DNA of 64,000 nucleotides. Source: Plectrocnemia conspersa. Lineage: Eukaryota > Arthropoda > Insecta > Trichoptera > Polycentropodidae. A program made the position numbers and the translations under genes. Below, piece by piece: positions 23,301 to 35,580 of this stretch (the stretch's first letter is position 1; each line of letters starts with the position of its first letter). The notes under the pieces are model-generated. The model was not told the DNA's origin, searched no databases, and saw nothing but the letters and a program-made list of their open reading frames with translations. Where the stretch lies: positions 124,001 through 188,000 of the forward strand of contig VTFK01000465.1 in the NCBI GenBank assembly GCA_009617715.1, read 5' to 3'.

Positions 23301-25675
23301 TGGGACGGCGTCTAGCCAAAATGATGTAAACATAATTGCCTATAGAAAATTAAGAATATTTTCTAAAATCATATTATTTTTTAATACTATAGTAAAAATA
23401 TTCTGTGCTAATTCAAAATATGTAAGATTGATTTAGATGTTTGATATCTGAAACTAATCTCTCCAGATATCTGAAACTATAAAAGTGCCCCCCCAGAAAA
23501 AAAATGCTGCTAAAGATTATGGGGAAGAAATATTCTGGACATCCTCCAATATATCACTATAATTTTAGAAAGGCACTTGGATTATTTATGTATATATTAC
23601 TTATAAATTATTTAAATTAAAAGCATATATTTTCAGATATGTAGAAATATAAAATATATTTATATATATCTTAACCTGACGGGTCTTCTCATTGCGTCTA
23701 AATGTTATCATCGTTATGAACATTTACTTATGCATATACATAGGTACAAGAGCTTTTAAGCTAAATTATTAAAAAAAAAAACAATTCAAATTTTGGATTT
23801 CGTCACTGATCCGCAGTTGATATTTAATGGAAAGTGGCTCATTGTGTCACAGAGCTTTCGACAATTTAGAAGCGGGTCGCTTGTTTTTGTGTGGGATTTA
23901 TGCGACGTTTGACATTTGCTTGTCGATACTCGGCTATTGTCTCAGCAAAAGCTTTTGATTTATGCGTCATATGATATTCAAGGTATACAAAACATAAATA
24001 ATTCAATTTGTATTACTAGGAATAAAACTTATTTTATTAAAAATACATAAGTTTTAAAATAGATAATAAACAAAGCATCCATCTAATTCATAACATAACA
24101 TACCGTTAATAACGTAACATTTAACAATTAAATATAACGCGTTTTCTGGGATAAGTATTATTAGTTACTAAAATTCATAATATTGTACGTAATGCAAAAA
24201 TAAATAAATTGTAGTTGAAAGCAATTAACATTATTTATATAATTTATATTTCATTTATCATTATAGTAAAATTGTTTTATGATATATTGGTAAGCAATAT
24301 GTGTAATGTAAAATATACTAAAAATTTAAATTATAAACATGCACAAGTAGCATTATGGTAATATACTTTATATTGCATCTACGAATAACTATATTCATAT
24401 AAAACAATGTGCTCTATATTCATAGTAATAGTAACGTATGCATACAATAAAAACACTATAAAAATTCTTTTGAATTTAAATCAATAATTTTAAAGCACCT
24501 GCACCAATGCAGAAAATAAAAATAAAAATGTTTTTAGGTTAAAATTTAAATTTTTGCCCCGTTTGCCATACAAATATACATATTTACGTCTTGCGAATTT
24601 TTATTTGTGTAATACTGGGTGAAATAAAATGTATATCGATAAACCTTAACGAGCGTTTTGTATGCGGATCGAGCTGCAAAGCCTTGGACTCGTTTTCATT
24701 TTTTTGCCTTTGCAGCCGCTGCACCCCCTTTCCCCAAATGTATGCAGAAAAGCTTCGTACGGCGTCGGAGCTTTTTGCTACAGTCCTTAACTTAAAATTC
24801 ACAAGTCGTGTGCGATATTTTTACTGGTCTCTCTCTTTTTCTCTCTCGCTTTAGAGAACCGCACTCGTTTCTAATATGAGGCTGTGACAACACAAAGGGT
24901 AATCCGCCAGATGTCGCTACTTCTACATACAAGTGAGAGATCGCGAAGGAAGCTATTCATGGCAACTCGTCTATGAAATAACTTAAACATATCGATTTTG
25001 GCATTTACGTTGCCTGTAGGCGTTTATTGAGACTAATATGTTAAGGCGTATGTTGGTGTACATAAATTAAATAATTGTGTGACAGAATTTCATCCGAATT
25101 TCCAACAAACTAAGCTTTGGTAATTACGCCTCTAAGATACTTACGTTCTACTCAAGCTACTTAAGAAATATATTTGTCTTATAAAGTAATATTTTAAGAG
25201 AAATACATAACTATTTCTTAGTATTGTATATACTTAAATTTAGCAAAAAATATTCTGTCTCTGAGGAAAGTCATTAAAATTTAAAATTAAATTCAAAGTT
25301 AATTATTGCTTTTTAGTTTAAATTATATATTAGGTTGTGTATTCTTGGTAGAATATACTTAACAAAGACTTCTTAGAATAGTATCTATATCTTGAGCCAA
25401 ATTTATCAGCTAGGTAGAAGCAAATATAGTAATCAAGCTCTTAAATATTATAAAAATAATGTTTTAATATGCTTTGAAGTAATTAATTATATAGTATACT
25501 CAAATCATAATTGCAAGCAATTTGATATGAACATAACATATATGAACTTGTTATCAAATATAAAATATTAAACTTGACACATTTGAATAAAGCCCACTTT
25601 GGAGAAAACCTTAAAATAATCTGCATATAGAAAATTGTAAGACCTAATAACATATTAAGCTTTATAATTATATAG
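23301..25675. other. AT-rich non-coding stretch
   Basis: No gene could be supported. A GC-richer patch lies at 24,580-24,960. It carries overlapping open frames on both strands (24,584-24,854), the sign of low stop density, not of coding. A CT-rich (GAGA-type) tract lies at 24,829-24,850. Confidence 0.5.
24829..24850. repeat. CT/GA low-complexity tract
   Basis: CTCTCTCTTTTTCTCTCTC-type sequence. On the minus strand it gives several GAGAG pentamers, the core recognised by GAGA factor in Drosophila. Simple-sequence origin is enough to explain it. Confidence 0.5.
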
Positions 25676-25955
25676 ACTAGAACCTCAATTTACGAGTGAC
25701 GTGACTTTGATATTCTTTAAAAATTTGACTCGACATATTAATAAAAAAATGTGTGGCGTAACTTAAAAATAAACTATTATCATTAACTTATGAAGTATGT
25801 ATTTATTATTTTAATTGCCATTTATCCATTTTTTTTTTCATTGGAATAGATTAATAGCATTTCAATTAATTTCAATGGAAAATTGATTTGGCATACGAAT
25901 AATTTAAGTTACGAGATTCGTCACGGAACAAATTTATCTCGTAAGTCAAAGCAAA
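25676..25955. mobile_element. Decayed pogo/Tigger-type non-autonomous element
   Basis: The left end reads AGAACCTCAATTTACGAGTGACGTGAC and the right end GGAACAAATTTATCTCGTAAGTCAA. The interior contains GACTCGACATA and GGCATACGAATAATTTAAGTTACGAG. This set of phrases (AACCTCGATTTACGAGTGAC, GACTCGACATACGAG, TTACGAGxTCGGTCACGGAAC, CTCGTAAGTCGAGG) is what I associate with pogo/Tigger-like (Tc1/mariner superfamily) elements in arthropods. The ends are decayed, so perfect terminal repeats and a TA duplication are not seen, and no transposase is encoded. The recognition rests on memory of the sequence style. Confidence 0.55.
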
Positions 25956-26385
25956 ATTGAAATAAAAATAATGTAATAAAATTCTGGTTCTGATAAATGA
26001 CATGAGGTACTGTTAAATAAATAATTTGTAAAGAAAAAAATGTATGTTGCTGAACACACAATTAAAGCTTTATAAAAGTCATTGTCACGAAACTCTTGAT
26101 GTGGTTACGTTTTAAACTATGCTGCTGATCGACGAAAGTCTATTTTTATATCAAAATAGCTTTGTTACCTTTCAAAAATCTGAATTTCGATTAGGATAAG
26201 GCTTATGATATTAATGAAAAAGAGCAAAATATAATGCAGAACACGTTGAAGGTGATAGTGAAAATAATTTATAGTGTGATACTATACTACACTAGGATTG
26301 ATTTAAAGTATTGCGTTTGTATCTTTTTTTAATTTTTGTATAAATATGTTATGTTTTGTCTTTTGAGTGAAATAGAGTAAAGAAA
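25956..26385. other. AT-rich non-coding stretch
   Basis: No feature could be supported. Confidence 0.5.
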
Positions 26386-26590
26386 ACTTTTCAAAGAAAT
26401 TTTAGGATAGGCATTAAAGCCCGAACATGGCACCAACCACATCTTAAGAAGAGCGAAGAGAGCCATTGACTGAACAATCTGGCAGGATCTCATTGTTAGA
26501 ATCAAAGCACGTTTTGAATCATTGAGACATTGAATACTTGGCAGAGAAATGGGCAAAATTGAAATAAAGCAATTGTCATTTTGCGTAACG
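26386..26590 (+). pseudogene. Decayed coding fragment of unknown family
   Basis: One plus-strand frame reads LKPEHGTNHILRRAKRAID, stop, TIWQDLIVRIKARFESLRH, stop, ILGREMGKIEIKQLS. Both internal stops are TGA in positions where tryptophan (TGG) would fit. The composition (charged, R/K/E-rich, balanced) is quite unlike chance frames in this AT-rich window, and the block is GC-richer. The antisense strand is also open for 99 codons (26,329-26,628), but its composition is less protein-like. I do not recognise the family. A transposase or other element protein, or a processed host pseudogene, are both possible. Confidence 0.4.
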
Positions 26591-27059
26591 CAGTGTATAT
26601 AAGTTGTATAAATGTACGATATATACAATATAATTCCTAATAATGATGAGTATTAGATACTTTTAAATTCTTCAAGTTAATCTAGTTTCTCTATATATTA
26701 TATATAAAGTCTAAATACGTAAAGTAATGAGCTGGATAGTAAAAATGGATTTAAACTAAAGCTCTTCTAAAGCGTGCTTTGTCAGTGATTAAAGGAAGAG
26801 CAACATAATCAGGATTATCAGAAGAGATAAGAAATAGCCGATTTTTCGATCAGTCGACGTTTGTCTTCGGTTAACGATACAAATACATGCACACTTAACG
26901 ATTATTTGATTGTTCTCAAAACGGTAAATTACTGATTATATGATTGTGAAAACTTTGTTAAACGGCGCTGTAATCATTAGCGTGCTATGCTTTTGGTGTT
27001 ACGAAAAGCTTATTATGAGAGCGAATCAAAAAAGCTTACTCATCGTGTATACGCGAATA

Positions 27060-27100
27060 TAGTGTTTTTCGATTGAGGCCTTTTTTCAATAAAAACACTA
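27060..27100. repeat. Imperfect hairpin
   Basis: TAGTGTTTTTCGATTGA (27,060-27,076) pairs with TCAATAAAAACACTA (27,086-27,100) with a 2-nt bulge (CG) and a loop of about 9 nt. Confidence 0.6.
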
Positions 27101-30100
27101 TTAAAGCTGCGTAAGCTCTTTCATATAATATGAGCGATTCGAAAAAACTAATTTGTGTCAATGTCAAGATGTAATTTTAAATTTAGGATATTAGTGGCTT
27201 TGTGTGATGTGAAGGCTTAATTTGAACCGCAGAGAGAATTCTCATTTTACAAATTTTATTTTTATATAGAAATCATATAATATATTATATTTTACTGGAA
27301 TATTTTTGATTAGATTAGAGTCAAAAGCATGGAAATTTCATTTAATTTCAAGTTAAAAAATATTTATGGTTAAATTTTAATTTGAGTATATAGTAACCGA
27401 AAATTAATAAGGCAGATAAAAGAGTCGGTGTACATTTAAAAGTTTTCATATCGCGTTATCATCATATTTTACGAGCCAACTGCGTCCATTAGCGAAACAG
27501 GGCCAAGGTGGAAGAGGAGCGGAAAGCTTTTTAGAATAGCAATCAATTGAAAGTAAAGCGAGCCCCGCGGCTGAAAAATATATTCCCTCCTTGGTTATAA
27601 CGCAATTTTCATCGTAAAACAATAATAATACCAGTTGCCGACATCCTGTACTTCGGTTGTTTACAGCGAACTTCATTTCGGGCAAGTTGAAAACACCATT
27701 GTTTGAGAAATGGAGTCCCGATTCCCATTGTCTTTGTAGGTGTGGCTCGAAAGCTTACTCGCATGTGTATATCCACAGAGAATTACATACACACAACATA
27801 ATCAGGTACGACCGCTTAATTACACCCTTCACTGTACACATATATAAATATATCCCATTGTGAAACCGCCGTATTTTATTTTTTATTTATAATAGCATCG
27901 TACCGTTGAATAACACCAGACTTTTAAATATATAAGCGCAAAATAAATACACATATCTATAAATTACTAGTAAATTACGCAAAGTGCGAATAAAATGAAT
28001 ACTAAAAGTTAAATCATGATTTAGTGTTACTATTTTTATGATTTGGTTGCTTTGCAATAAGCGTTCTTGGTTTACTGCGATAAAACAAGCTAGTAATATA
28101 TTTTGACATAAAACGACATTCATTGACAAGCTTCTACTGAAATTGTCAAACTGAATTATTTATATTTATGTACATTATAAATTCATTTCAAGAGTCTGAC
28201 GATACTTTTGGTGATTTGATTTGTTTAATAACAAAGATTCGTGGAATTCACTTTTAAATTAACAGGGGAGGACGTTTATTGATAAGCTGTCATTAGAATT
28301 TACAACGAGAATTATTAATATGTAATTATTTAAATACACGAGATATTCGTTTTCAGTGTTACAATAATATAACCCAATGAATATTTTGATTGAAAAATCA
28401 TTAAATTATTAAGTTGTCAATCTGACTTTTGATATTCGAGTAATACAGTTTGTGTTGTACTAACTTTAATTTGAATCACTGAAAAAACGTTGTGGCGAAA
28501 GCAGATCATGTTTCGGTAAAATATAGAATAACTTAAAAAAAAACCTTTTTTGTATTTTTACAGACGTCGTGGGACAGAATGTGCTGTATTGTTTTATTTT
28601 TACACATCTATCGTACGTGTACGTACGCTTAAAACTTTTCGAGCTCTCGCTTTTGTGAGGGTTTTAGAGATTTATAAATCCAACCCCGAAATTAATGATT
28701 CAATTGTTCTAAATACAATTGGCTAACAAAGGGATTAATAAATTAGATTTCAATTATCCTGTGCGCGCCGCTAACATATTCAACAATTGTACAAATGTAA
28801 TAAATAATGTACATTATTTCTGCCGTTATTCATAGTTAGTACGTATAATACGATTTGGTCACGGTGACATTTTTTGTGGGTTTATTTGTTAAATTAATAA
28901 GCACGCATATATGAATTATTTGATATAACATTATTATATAAATGGTAATATTTTACTCATTTAAAATAAAACGTTATAATTTTTTTTAAATTATAAAGGT
29001 AAATCGTTTCAGTTGAGTAATTAAGCATTGGTGACTTTTGAATGCACCCAAATTATAATATATTGTAGAAGCACTGGTTAAAAGATAAAATATATTGATA
29101 CAATTAACACTAAGAGAAGGAAGAAATTATGTGAGCTGGCGAATGCCACGACTATTTATGTATAACATTGTCATTTGGTAGATTTTTTGCCATTATGTTA
29201 AGGTGAGTTTTTGATATTATATGTTTAACATTTTTTTAATTCAGTTATAGTCACTAAATATAAAATTGTTAGGCACAAATCAATGAGCACCTGTCATCAA
29301 CCTTATAAACGTGTTCTGGAATCTCTCAAGAATATTGATATTAAATACGAAGGTTACACCCTCAAATCTGAGCTCCATAAAACCACGTCGGTTTTAATAA
29401 TAGAGTTACATATTAACATTTAATTTTTCAATGATAAGTCTGAATTTGATCCTATGAGCCAGAATAGTTTGCAAAGTTGAACTTCCAGATATTTTATATT
29501 GTTCTAAATATGAGTTTTCCAGGTCAGCTTTTTGTCATAATGAATTTCAATATATTCAGCAGAGTTCCCTCTGGGTATTCAGTTCCCGTTGAGAGATACA
29601 GAAAGACAATTATCTTTGTACTAGGGTAAATATAATTAATTAGATTTAGTTTCATTAGCACTGATTCTCTATTTAGAGAGCCAAGATTTCTGATTTCTGT
29701 AAATCATCTTGAAAATACATTCGAACCATTTTGAAGACGACATTTAATAAAAACATAACTTTAATATATAAATTGAATACATATCAAATGCAGTGTCAAA
29801 TAAAATATGTATTTAAGAATATAAATATGATAAAAAAAAAAAAAAATATCAAAACCAGTAGAATCCACAAAAAATGATAATAACAATTTTTAATGATAAG
29901 TTATTTTATCAAGTAGGGTTAGTTATTTGATAAGGTGTGACACAACGGAGTTCGAATTCGAAACTGAAAAACAAATTTTCAGAAAACACTTGCTTTATGG
30001 TCGAGTGCTCTTCCTGGAAGCCAAATTGGTGAAACAAAGTATTTGAATGTCTATAATTATTAGTATATTCAAGGTGAAATTGCGATGGAGCGTACACAAT

Positions 30101-30154
30101 AAACATTATCATTAAGAACAGGCAAAATGTACTAGCTCCTCAAAAGAGACTTAC

Positions 30155-30184
30155 ACTGTTAACATATTTTTATATGTTAACAGT
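30155..30184. repeat. Perfect 13-bp hairpin, TTTT loop
   Basis: ACTGTTAACATAT (30,155-30,167), TTTT, then its exact complement (30,172-30,184). A tight fold-back. Confidence 0.65.
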
Positions 30185-30375
30185 ATGATATAACAAGTTC
30201 TTAAAACTGTAGATGTATGTTATAAATTAACTAAATCTATCCATAAATTCAGAAATAAATGTGTTGAGTGGAGGGGTTAAAAACAATAAAATCTGACAGA
30301 TAAAATTATACTTGAAAATTAAATTCTGCTTCAGCATAGAAATGGTGTAAGCGTAATTCTCAACTATCCAACTTT

Positions 30376-30424
30376 GTCCAGTGAGATAAGACTAGTTAAG
30401 TCTGCATGTGATCAAGGGTCATCT
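30376..30424 (+). repeat. Short dispersed repeat, copy 2
   Basis: TGTCCAGTGAGATAAGAC, then TCTGCATGTGAT, then AGGGTC. Matches 18,399-18,447 in order and spacing. One frame stays open past the repeat (SSEIRLVKSACDQGSSADD), which hints that it comes from a coding element. The family is unknown. Confidence 0.6.
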
Positions 30425-32610
30425 GCAGATGACATTTTTGTAATATTCAGTTTACATTTGAAAGAACAGGGATGAGCATTACATATGTATCTTTATTGTC
30501 TAATCATTAAAACTGTCACTGCAGGAGATTTTATCATACAAATGTTAATTTCTTGTATTTTGTAACATTATTTAAGAAAAACTATTGTACAATAAAAATG
30601 GCAAAAGTGTATGTGAGAATTATTTATATTTTATTTAAATAAAATCGTAATAAAGAAATTAAGAAAATATAAAGTCAAATATATTTTTTTGATTATCAGT
30701 GAGCTGAATTTTAAATTTAATTCCAATACTATCTAGTTTTAAATTGAACTTTTATTATACTCTCAGCAACATTGGGCTGTATACTTGATTTATTAACGCC
30801 TCTTTGATTTTTTCGCTTTCTCTTATCGAAGTCGAAGCGAAGAATTCCCCTTTGAATGCAATACGACTTTTATGTAACAATTTGGTGTACGGGGAGAGCG
30901 AAGCGTAGAAAAAAAGTAATAAGATTGAACGTCGATTTTCGGCTGACACGGGCGAACACTTACACATACATATGTAAAATCCCGCGGGGATATCCTTTTT
31001 TCTCTTGAAATATGATTTCGATCGAAGTGCCTCTTGGTCGAAAGCAAAAAAATGATACGGTTCTTATCGATGTCGAACACGGCGGTGAATACGAATAAAG
31101 CCAGGGCCTGCGTCGTATACGTATCGTGAAAAACAGACCGCAGCATCAGCAGCATCCGAGAAAACGTCGCAAACGGCTGCGCCTTATCGATTAGTTTCGA
31201 AAGCGCTGGCATACATGATTTTTTTTATATCTCACCATATGCACTAAGCTTGTGCGGGATAGGACAGTGAAGACTGTAAGACATAAAATACGTAAATATT
31301 TTATGTTTGGCTATAAGTTCTAGCAATCATAACACCGGTGATTTACTATATATGAAGGAATATAGAGAAAATTAAGATAAAATATATAAAATAAGATTTT
31401 TATAAAAGCTCTGTGATTAATCTACTATTTTCTTACTAAATATTATTTTTATTTAAATAAAACTATTAGAGTTACTGTATATAGTATTGAAAAAATACAA
31501 AGGAAAAAAGCAAATATATAGAAAAAAAATCTGAAAAAACGAGAGTGGATTACAAAATATATTGTCAATAGAGCTAAAAGAGTACCATTTTAATGGCATT
31601 ATTGGTCTTTATTTGAACTATTGTACAACATTATTAATTTAATGTATTTATAATTTAATTATTAGTAATAAAATAAAATCTGATTTCACAATATTAAAAT
31701 ATCTACTGATAATTTATGAATACTTATAAAGTAGCTTCTGGCTCTTTTACTTTCTCACTCTTTTACATATGTATATAAATAGGCATATGACAATCGATAC
31801 GATTAGAACAATTCATATACATCTATAAAAGTATAACCTAATGTCTATTATAAAAAAAATAAAGTAGCACTAGAATTTACAAACTCAATGTTCTCACATT
31901 TGATAAAATAAAATTGTTAGTTTAAAAATTTAAGCGTCGTAAAAAATAACTATATACAAATATTTTATACATTTTTTGATTGATTATTTCATTAAATATA
32001 TACATATATTTTAACAATCAATATATTAGTATTAAGCATTTATAATTGTCATTAATAAAATCAATGTTATATGACATGTATGTATGTATTGATTAGCTAG
32101 TTAAAATATATCAAATAATTGTTTAGAAAATCTACTGCTCAGTATCAGTTAAACTGTATTTGTTCACAGATTAACTGGTACCCGTATTTAATATGATCAT
32201 AGATTTGCAGAATTGTGACGTCACATCGCTTGACAATATAGCACAATATTTTATTTTATTTTTACATTCTAACCTAACTATAACCTATTATACATAATGA
32301 ATGCAAACTACAAACAGTGCAGTAGTCGTAAAATTTACAAAGGGTATACCATAACGCATTTTTTGTAAAATATCGTATACCTTATATTTACATTAATATT
32401 TACAGTCAAATTTACAGATACATATATTTAATATTATTAAATTCTGGCTACTTAGACCGAAGGCCAAAAGATACATGTGCTTCCATTATTATTTAGCAAA
32501 ATGCATTTTATTTTTGTCTGATAGTAAAATAATTTGATGTACAAGTATAGGAGAAGGGTTGCTGCGTAAACCCTCTTATACCCTCCACTACAGCCAGGCA
32601 AAGCCCTACA
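30425..32610. other. Non-coding stretch with a GC-richer island at 30.78-31.21 kb
   Basis: The island carries overlapping open frames on the minus strand (30,823-31,212, 129 codons; 30,755-30,967). No domain, signal peptide or splice structure convincingly supports them, and they appear because CpG-rich DNA has few stops. The rest is very AT-rich, with no feature. Confidence 0.45.
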
Positions 32611-33065
32611 TTTAAGGCCTGTTAAAAGTAAAAATCCACAAAGGATTTTTCTAGATTTTTTTGGGGCCTGTTTAGAGGAAAAATAAAAACAATTTTTTTG
32701 CCTTTTATTATTTTTTAAGATCAAAACGCTTAGATGAGGGTCTGTTTAAAGAATAATATGTATACAGTTTTTGGATTTTTAAATAGATTTATAATCTCAA
32801 AACTGGTTTAAAAAAAAAATGAAAAAATTACCAGTCTAAAATTTTTAGCATTTTGAATAAATTTTTAAGCTAAGAACCCTAAATTTAAGTCCTGTTTAAA
32901 GAGAAAAAAAAGTTTTTATTTTAGTCTTTTTGATAGTTTTTTTAAACTCAGCGCCCCAAATTAGTGCCTGTTTTATTATAATAAAAAAAGAGTCTACAAA
33001 TTTTTAGCATCTGAATAATTTGTTTAACTAAAAAACTTTAATACAGGGCCCGTTTTTAGAAAAAA
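32611..33065. repeat. Degenerate ~75-bp tandem repeat (minisatellite)
   Basis: A core close to GCCTGTTTAAAGA, followed by an A-rich then a T-rich tract and a CTCAxxxC-type spacer, recurs at about 32,617, 32,666, 32,740, 32,802, 32,889, 32,966 and 33,048. Spacings are 49, 74, 62, 87, 77 and 82 bp. The units have diverged heavily, so this is an old array. Each unit alternates A and T runs, which suggests slippage-driven growth. The minus-strand open frame at 32,452-32,724 is a by-product of the array. Confidence 0.65.
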
Positions 33066-33227
33066 AATATAGTTAGTATTAACATTTTCATTTGGTCAAG
33101 ATGCGTTTGGTTTCATTTAGGTTAGGTTTAAGTTTCAACAGCAAATGAACGCTTTGCCATTCTTAAATTTAATTTCATAGACATTTTAGAGCAGCATATA
33201 ATTTTACTAGCGCCTATTAGTTAAATT
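33066..33227. other. Spacer between minisatellite and tandem duplication
   Basis: No feature could be supported. Confidence 0.4.
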
Positions 33228-34757
33228 AAATTTTGGTTAGTAGAAATATGTATTTTCCGGTTATAATGCATTTGGATAAGATCTAATTTTACTGTAACGC
33301 ATAAAATAATAAATTTATTATATTACAAAAAAAAATTAAAAAGCGCTATTTAATCGTACAAAATATTACTACATGTATTTTTGAATATAAGTATATAAGG
33401 TCTAGGCAAAATTTATCTGATTTTATTTCTTGTAGCAACTAGTTGAAACCTGCAGTCGAGTCTAGCGTAGCATACGAGCTACTAAGCATATATGATTTTT
33501 GCTAAATCGCTTAAACTTCCGGTTGCTGCCAGCCGTCATAGTTGCACTTTACTTGGCTCAAGTTGGATTTATAGTTATAAATAGATGGCCCATAATCTGA
33601 ATAAATCTCAGAATATAGAAGATGTGATGGGTATTTTGATAATGGAGAATTAATCATATTTAATTTCAATAATATATTTAAAGAAATTTAATGCAAACTT
33701 CAGCAAAGAAAAATTCCTAAAATATTTTTAAGAAAATTAATAATAACTTATCTTGTAAAAATTTGCGATGTCTTAATAAAAAAGAAAATACATATCTTCA
33801 TGTATATTCTAGTTGAGATTAATATAGTATTGAACATGATATATTTTTAACAATGTCAGCAATTATAACTGTCAGTGGTTTTAAATACGAACTTGTACAG
33901 GAAGAAAATATATTTAAATTGCCAATGAAATGTCTCTAGGAATCTAAATATAGCATTGCCCATTATTGGAGATTAAAATTTTGGTTAGTAGAAATATGTA
34001 TTTTCCGGTTATAATGCATTTGGATAAGATCTAATTTTACTGTAACGCATAAAATAATAAATTTATTATATTACAAAAAAAAATTAAAAAGCGCTATTTA
34101 ATCGTACAAAATATTACTACATGTATTTTTGAATATAAGTATATAAAGTCTAGGCAAAATTTATCCAATTTTATTTTTTGTAGCAACTAGTTGCAACCTG
34201 CAGTCGAGTCTAGCGTAGCATACGATTTACTAAGCATATATGATTTTTGCTAAATCGCTTAAACTTCCGGTGTCTGCCAACCGTGATAGTTGCACTTTAC
34301 TTGGCTCAAGTTGGATTTATAGCTATAAATAGATGGCCCATAATCTGAATAAATCTCAGAATATAGAAGATGTGATGGGTATTTTGATAATGGAGAATTA
34401 ATCAGATTTAATTTAAATAATATAATTAAAGAAAGTTATTGCAAACTTCAGCAAAGAAGGTCGTATTATCTCTTTGTACAGGAGTAAAAATTTCTAAAAT
34501 ATTTTTGAGAAAATTAATAATTTTTTATCTTGTACAAATTTGCGATGTCTTAATATAGAAGAAAACACATATCTTAACGTTTATTCTAGTTAAGATTAGT
34601 ATAGTATTGAATATGATACATTTTTAACAATGCCAGAAATTATAACTGTCAGTGGTTTTAAATACGAACTTGTACAGGAAGAAAATATATTTAAATTGAG
34701 AATATTATGTCTCTAGGAATCTAAATATAACATTGCCCATTATTGGAGATTAAAATT
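33228..34757 (+). repeat. Direct tandem duplication, two ~750-bp units
   Basis: Unit 1 (33,228-33,975) and unit 2 (33,976-34,757) are head-to-tail and nearly identical in their first ~430 bp, including GTATTTTCCGGTTATAATGC, CCTGCAGTCGAGTCTAGCGT and TAGATGGCCCATAATCTGAA. The second part is more diverged. Unit 2 has about 30 extra bases near 34,460-34,490 (TCGTATTATCTCTTTGTACA). The units join at GATTAAAATT, and the same GATTAAAATT occurs at the end of unit 2, as expected for a duplication by unequal exchange or replication slippage. No long ORF is present in either unit, and the function of the unit is unknown. Confidence 0.92.
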
Positions 34758-35580
34758 CAATAAAGAGATGCGACGAACGAACTCTGGATTGATAAGCAGA
34801 GCTTTTAAATTACGCTATATCGAGCACTTTCCCGTTTTATCCCGACTTATTTTTTGTATTAATTTTGCTTACAGTCAAATCCCAAAGGATCGTTGCACTT
34901 TAAAAGTATTTCAGTTTACGAGTCCGCCTCATACATATTGTGTACTTATACACACTCAAATGGGAGTAGATTTGAAACGTTTCTAGATTATTGGTAATGC
35001 GGCATATACACGTACACCGTGGGCTTTCAACGCCTCGCTAGCTTAGACAATCTGAAAACGATTTAAATTCAGACTCCGCTAACAAATGTTCGTCGTGAAA
35101 ACGTCGAAAGACTGCAATCGGATTTCAATTGAAGTTTATCGACTTCAATCCTTTGCATGTCAGCCTGCTGCAGTGCACCTGTCTAGATTTACATAAATCC
35201 AAAGCAGTATTTCTCTTCTTCTCCGAGTGTCTTTGCGCCGGTGTCTCGGGCGCGTGTTATTCCCGCAAAAAGGGTTTTTCGATAGCTGCCAGACAAAGGG
35301 ATTAATCCGCGCCGTCGTATTCGACGAGCGAGCTTTTTCCAGCTCTTTTGTCTAAGCCGTTTTATTGTTTCCGTTACAAATCGCTTTGTGTGTCGGTGTG
35401 ATGGATCGCGAAGATACCAGCTTTTCGCGTTATCTGATATCAAGTGAAAAAGTCAGATGTGCAGCGAAATGTGTCTTTCGACAGTTGGCTGTATCTTTAA
35501 TATGCAATAAAGGTGTAGTATATACTGAGCGAAGGGCGTATAAAATAATACGAGATGCTCAGAATATCAAGGGTTAATTC
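34758..35580. other. GC/CpG-richer island
   Basis: Begins directly after the tandem duplication. Open frames occur on both strands (34,768-34,986 +, 35,365-35,577 +, 35,189-35,443 -) but overlap each other and lack recognised domains. The block reads as unique, non-repetitive sequence and is a candidate conserved non-coding element. Confidence 0.35.

Larger units (their letters stand above)
26591..30375. other. AT-rich non-coding stretch
   Basis: No gene could be supported. It includes hairpins at 27,060-27,100 and 30,155-30,184 (separate entries), moderate-GC patches at 27,440-27,860 and 28,560-28,770, and an A15 run at 29,832-29,846. The block 29,280-29,620 looks less random and may be old element sequence, but no family is recognised. 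Confidence 0.5.

Noticed and set aside
26386..26590. TGA-as-tryptophan reading suggesting a mitochondrial insertion
   Set aside because: The peptide is hydrophilic and unlike any insect mitochondrial protein, and a TAG stop precedes it. Simple decay of TGG codons explains it better.
29280..29620. Protein-like peptide SLKNIDIKYEGYTLKSELHK
   Set aside because: Balanced composition but no second motif, no family match from memory and early stops. Not enough to call.
30823..31212. 129-codon minus-strand open frame
   Set aside because: It lies in a GC-richer island where stops are rare. A second overlapping frame is also open, there is no domain or convincing N-terminus, and no splice structure supports it.
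35189..35577. Overlapping open frames on both strands
   Set aside because: Antisense-overlapping frames of similar length in a CpG-rich block indicate low stop density and not coding. No domains were seen.
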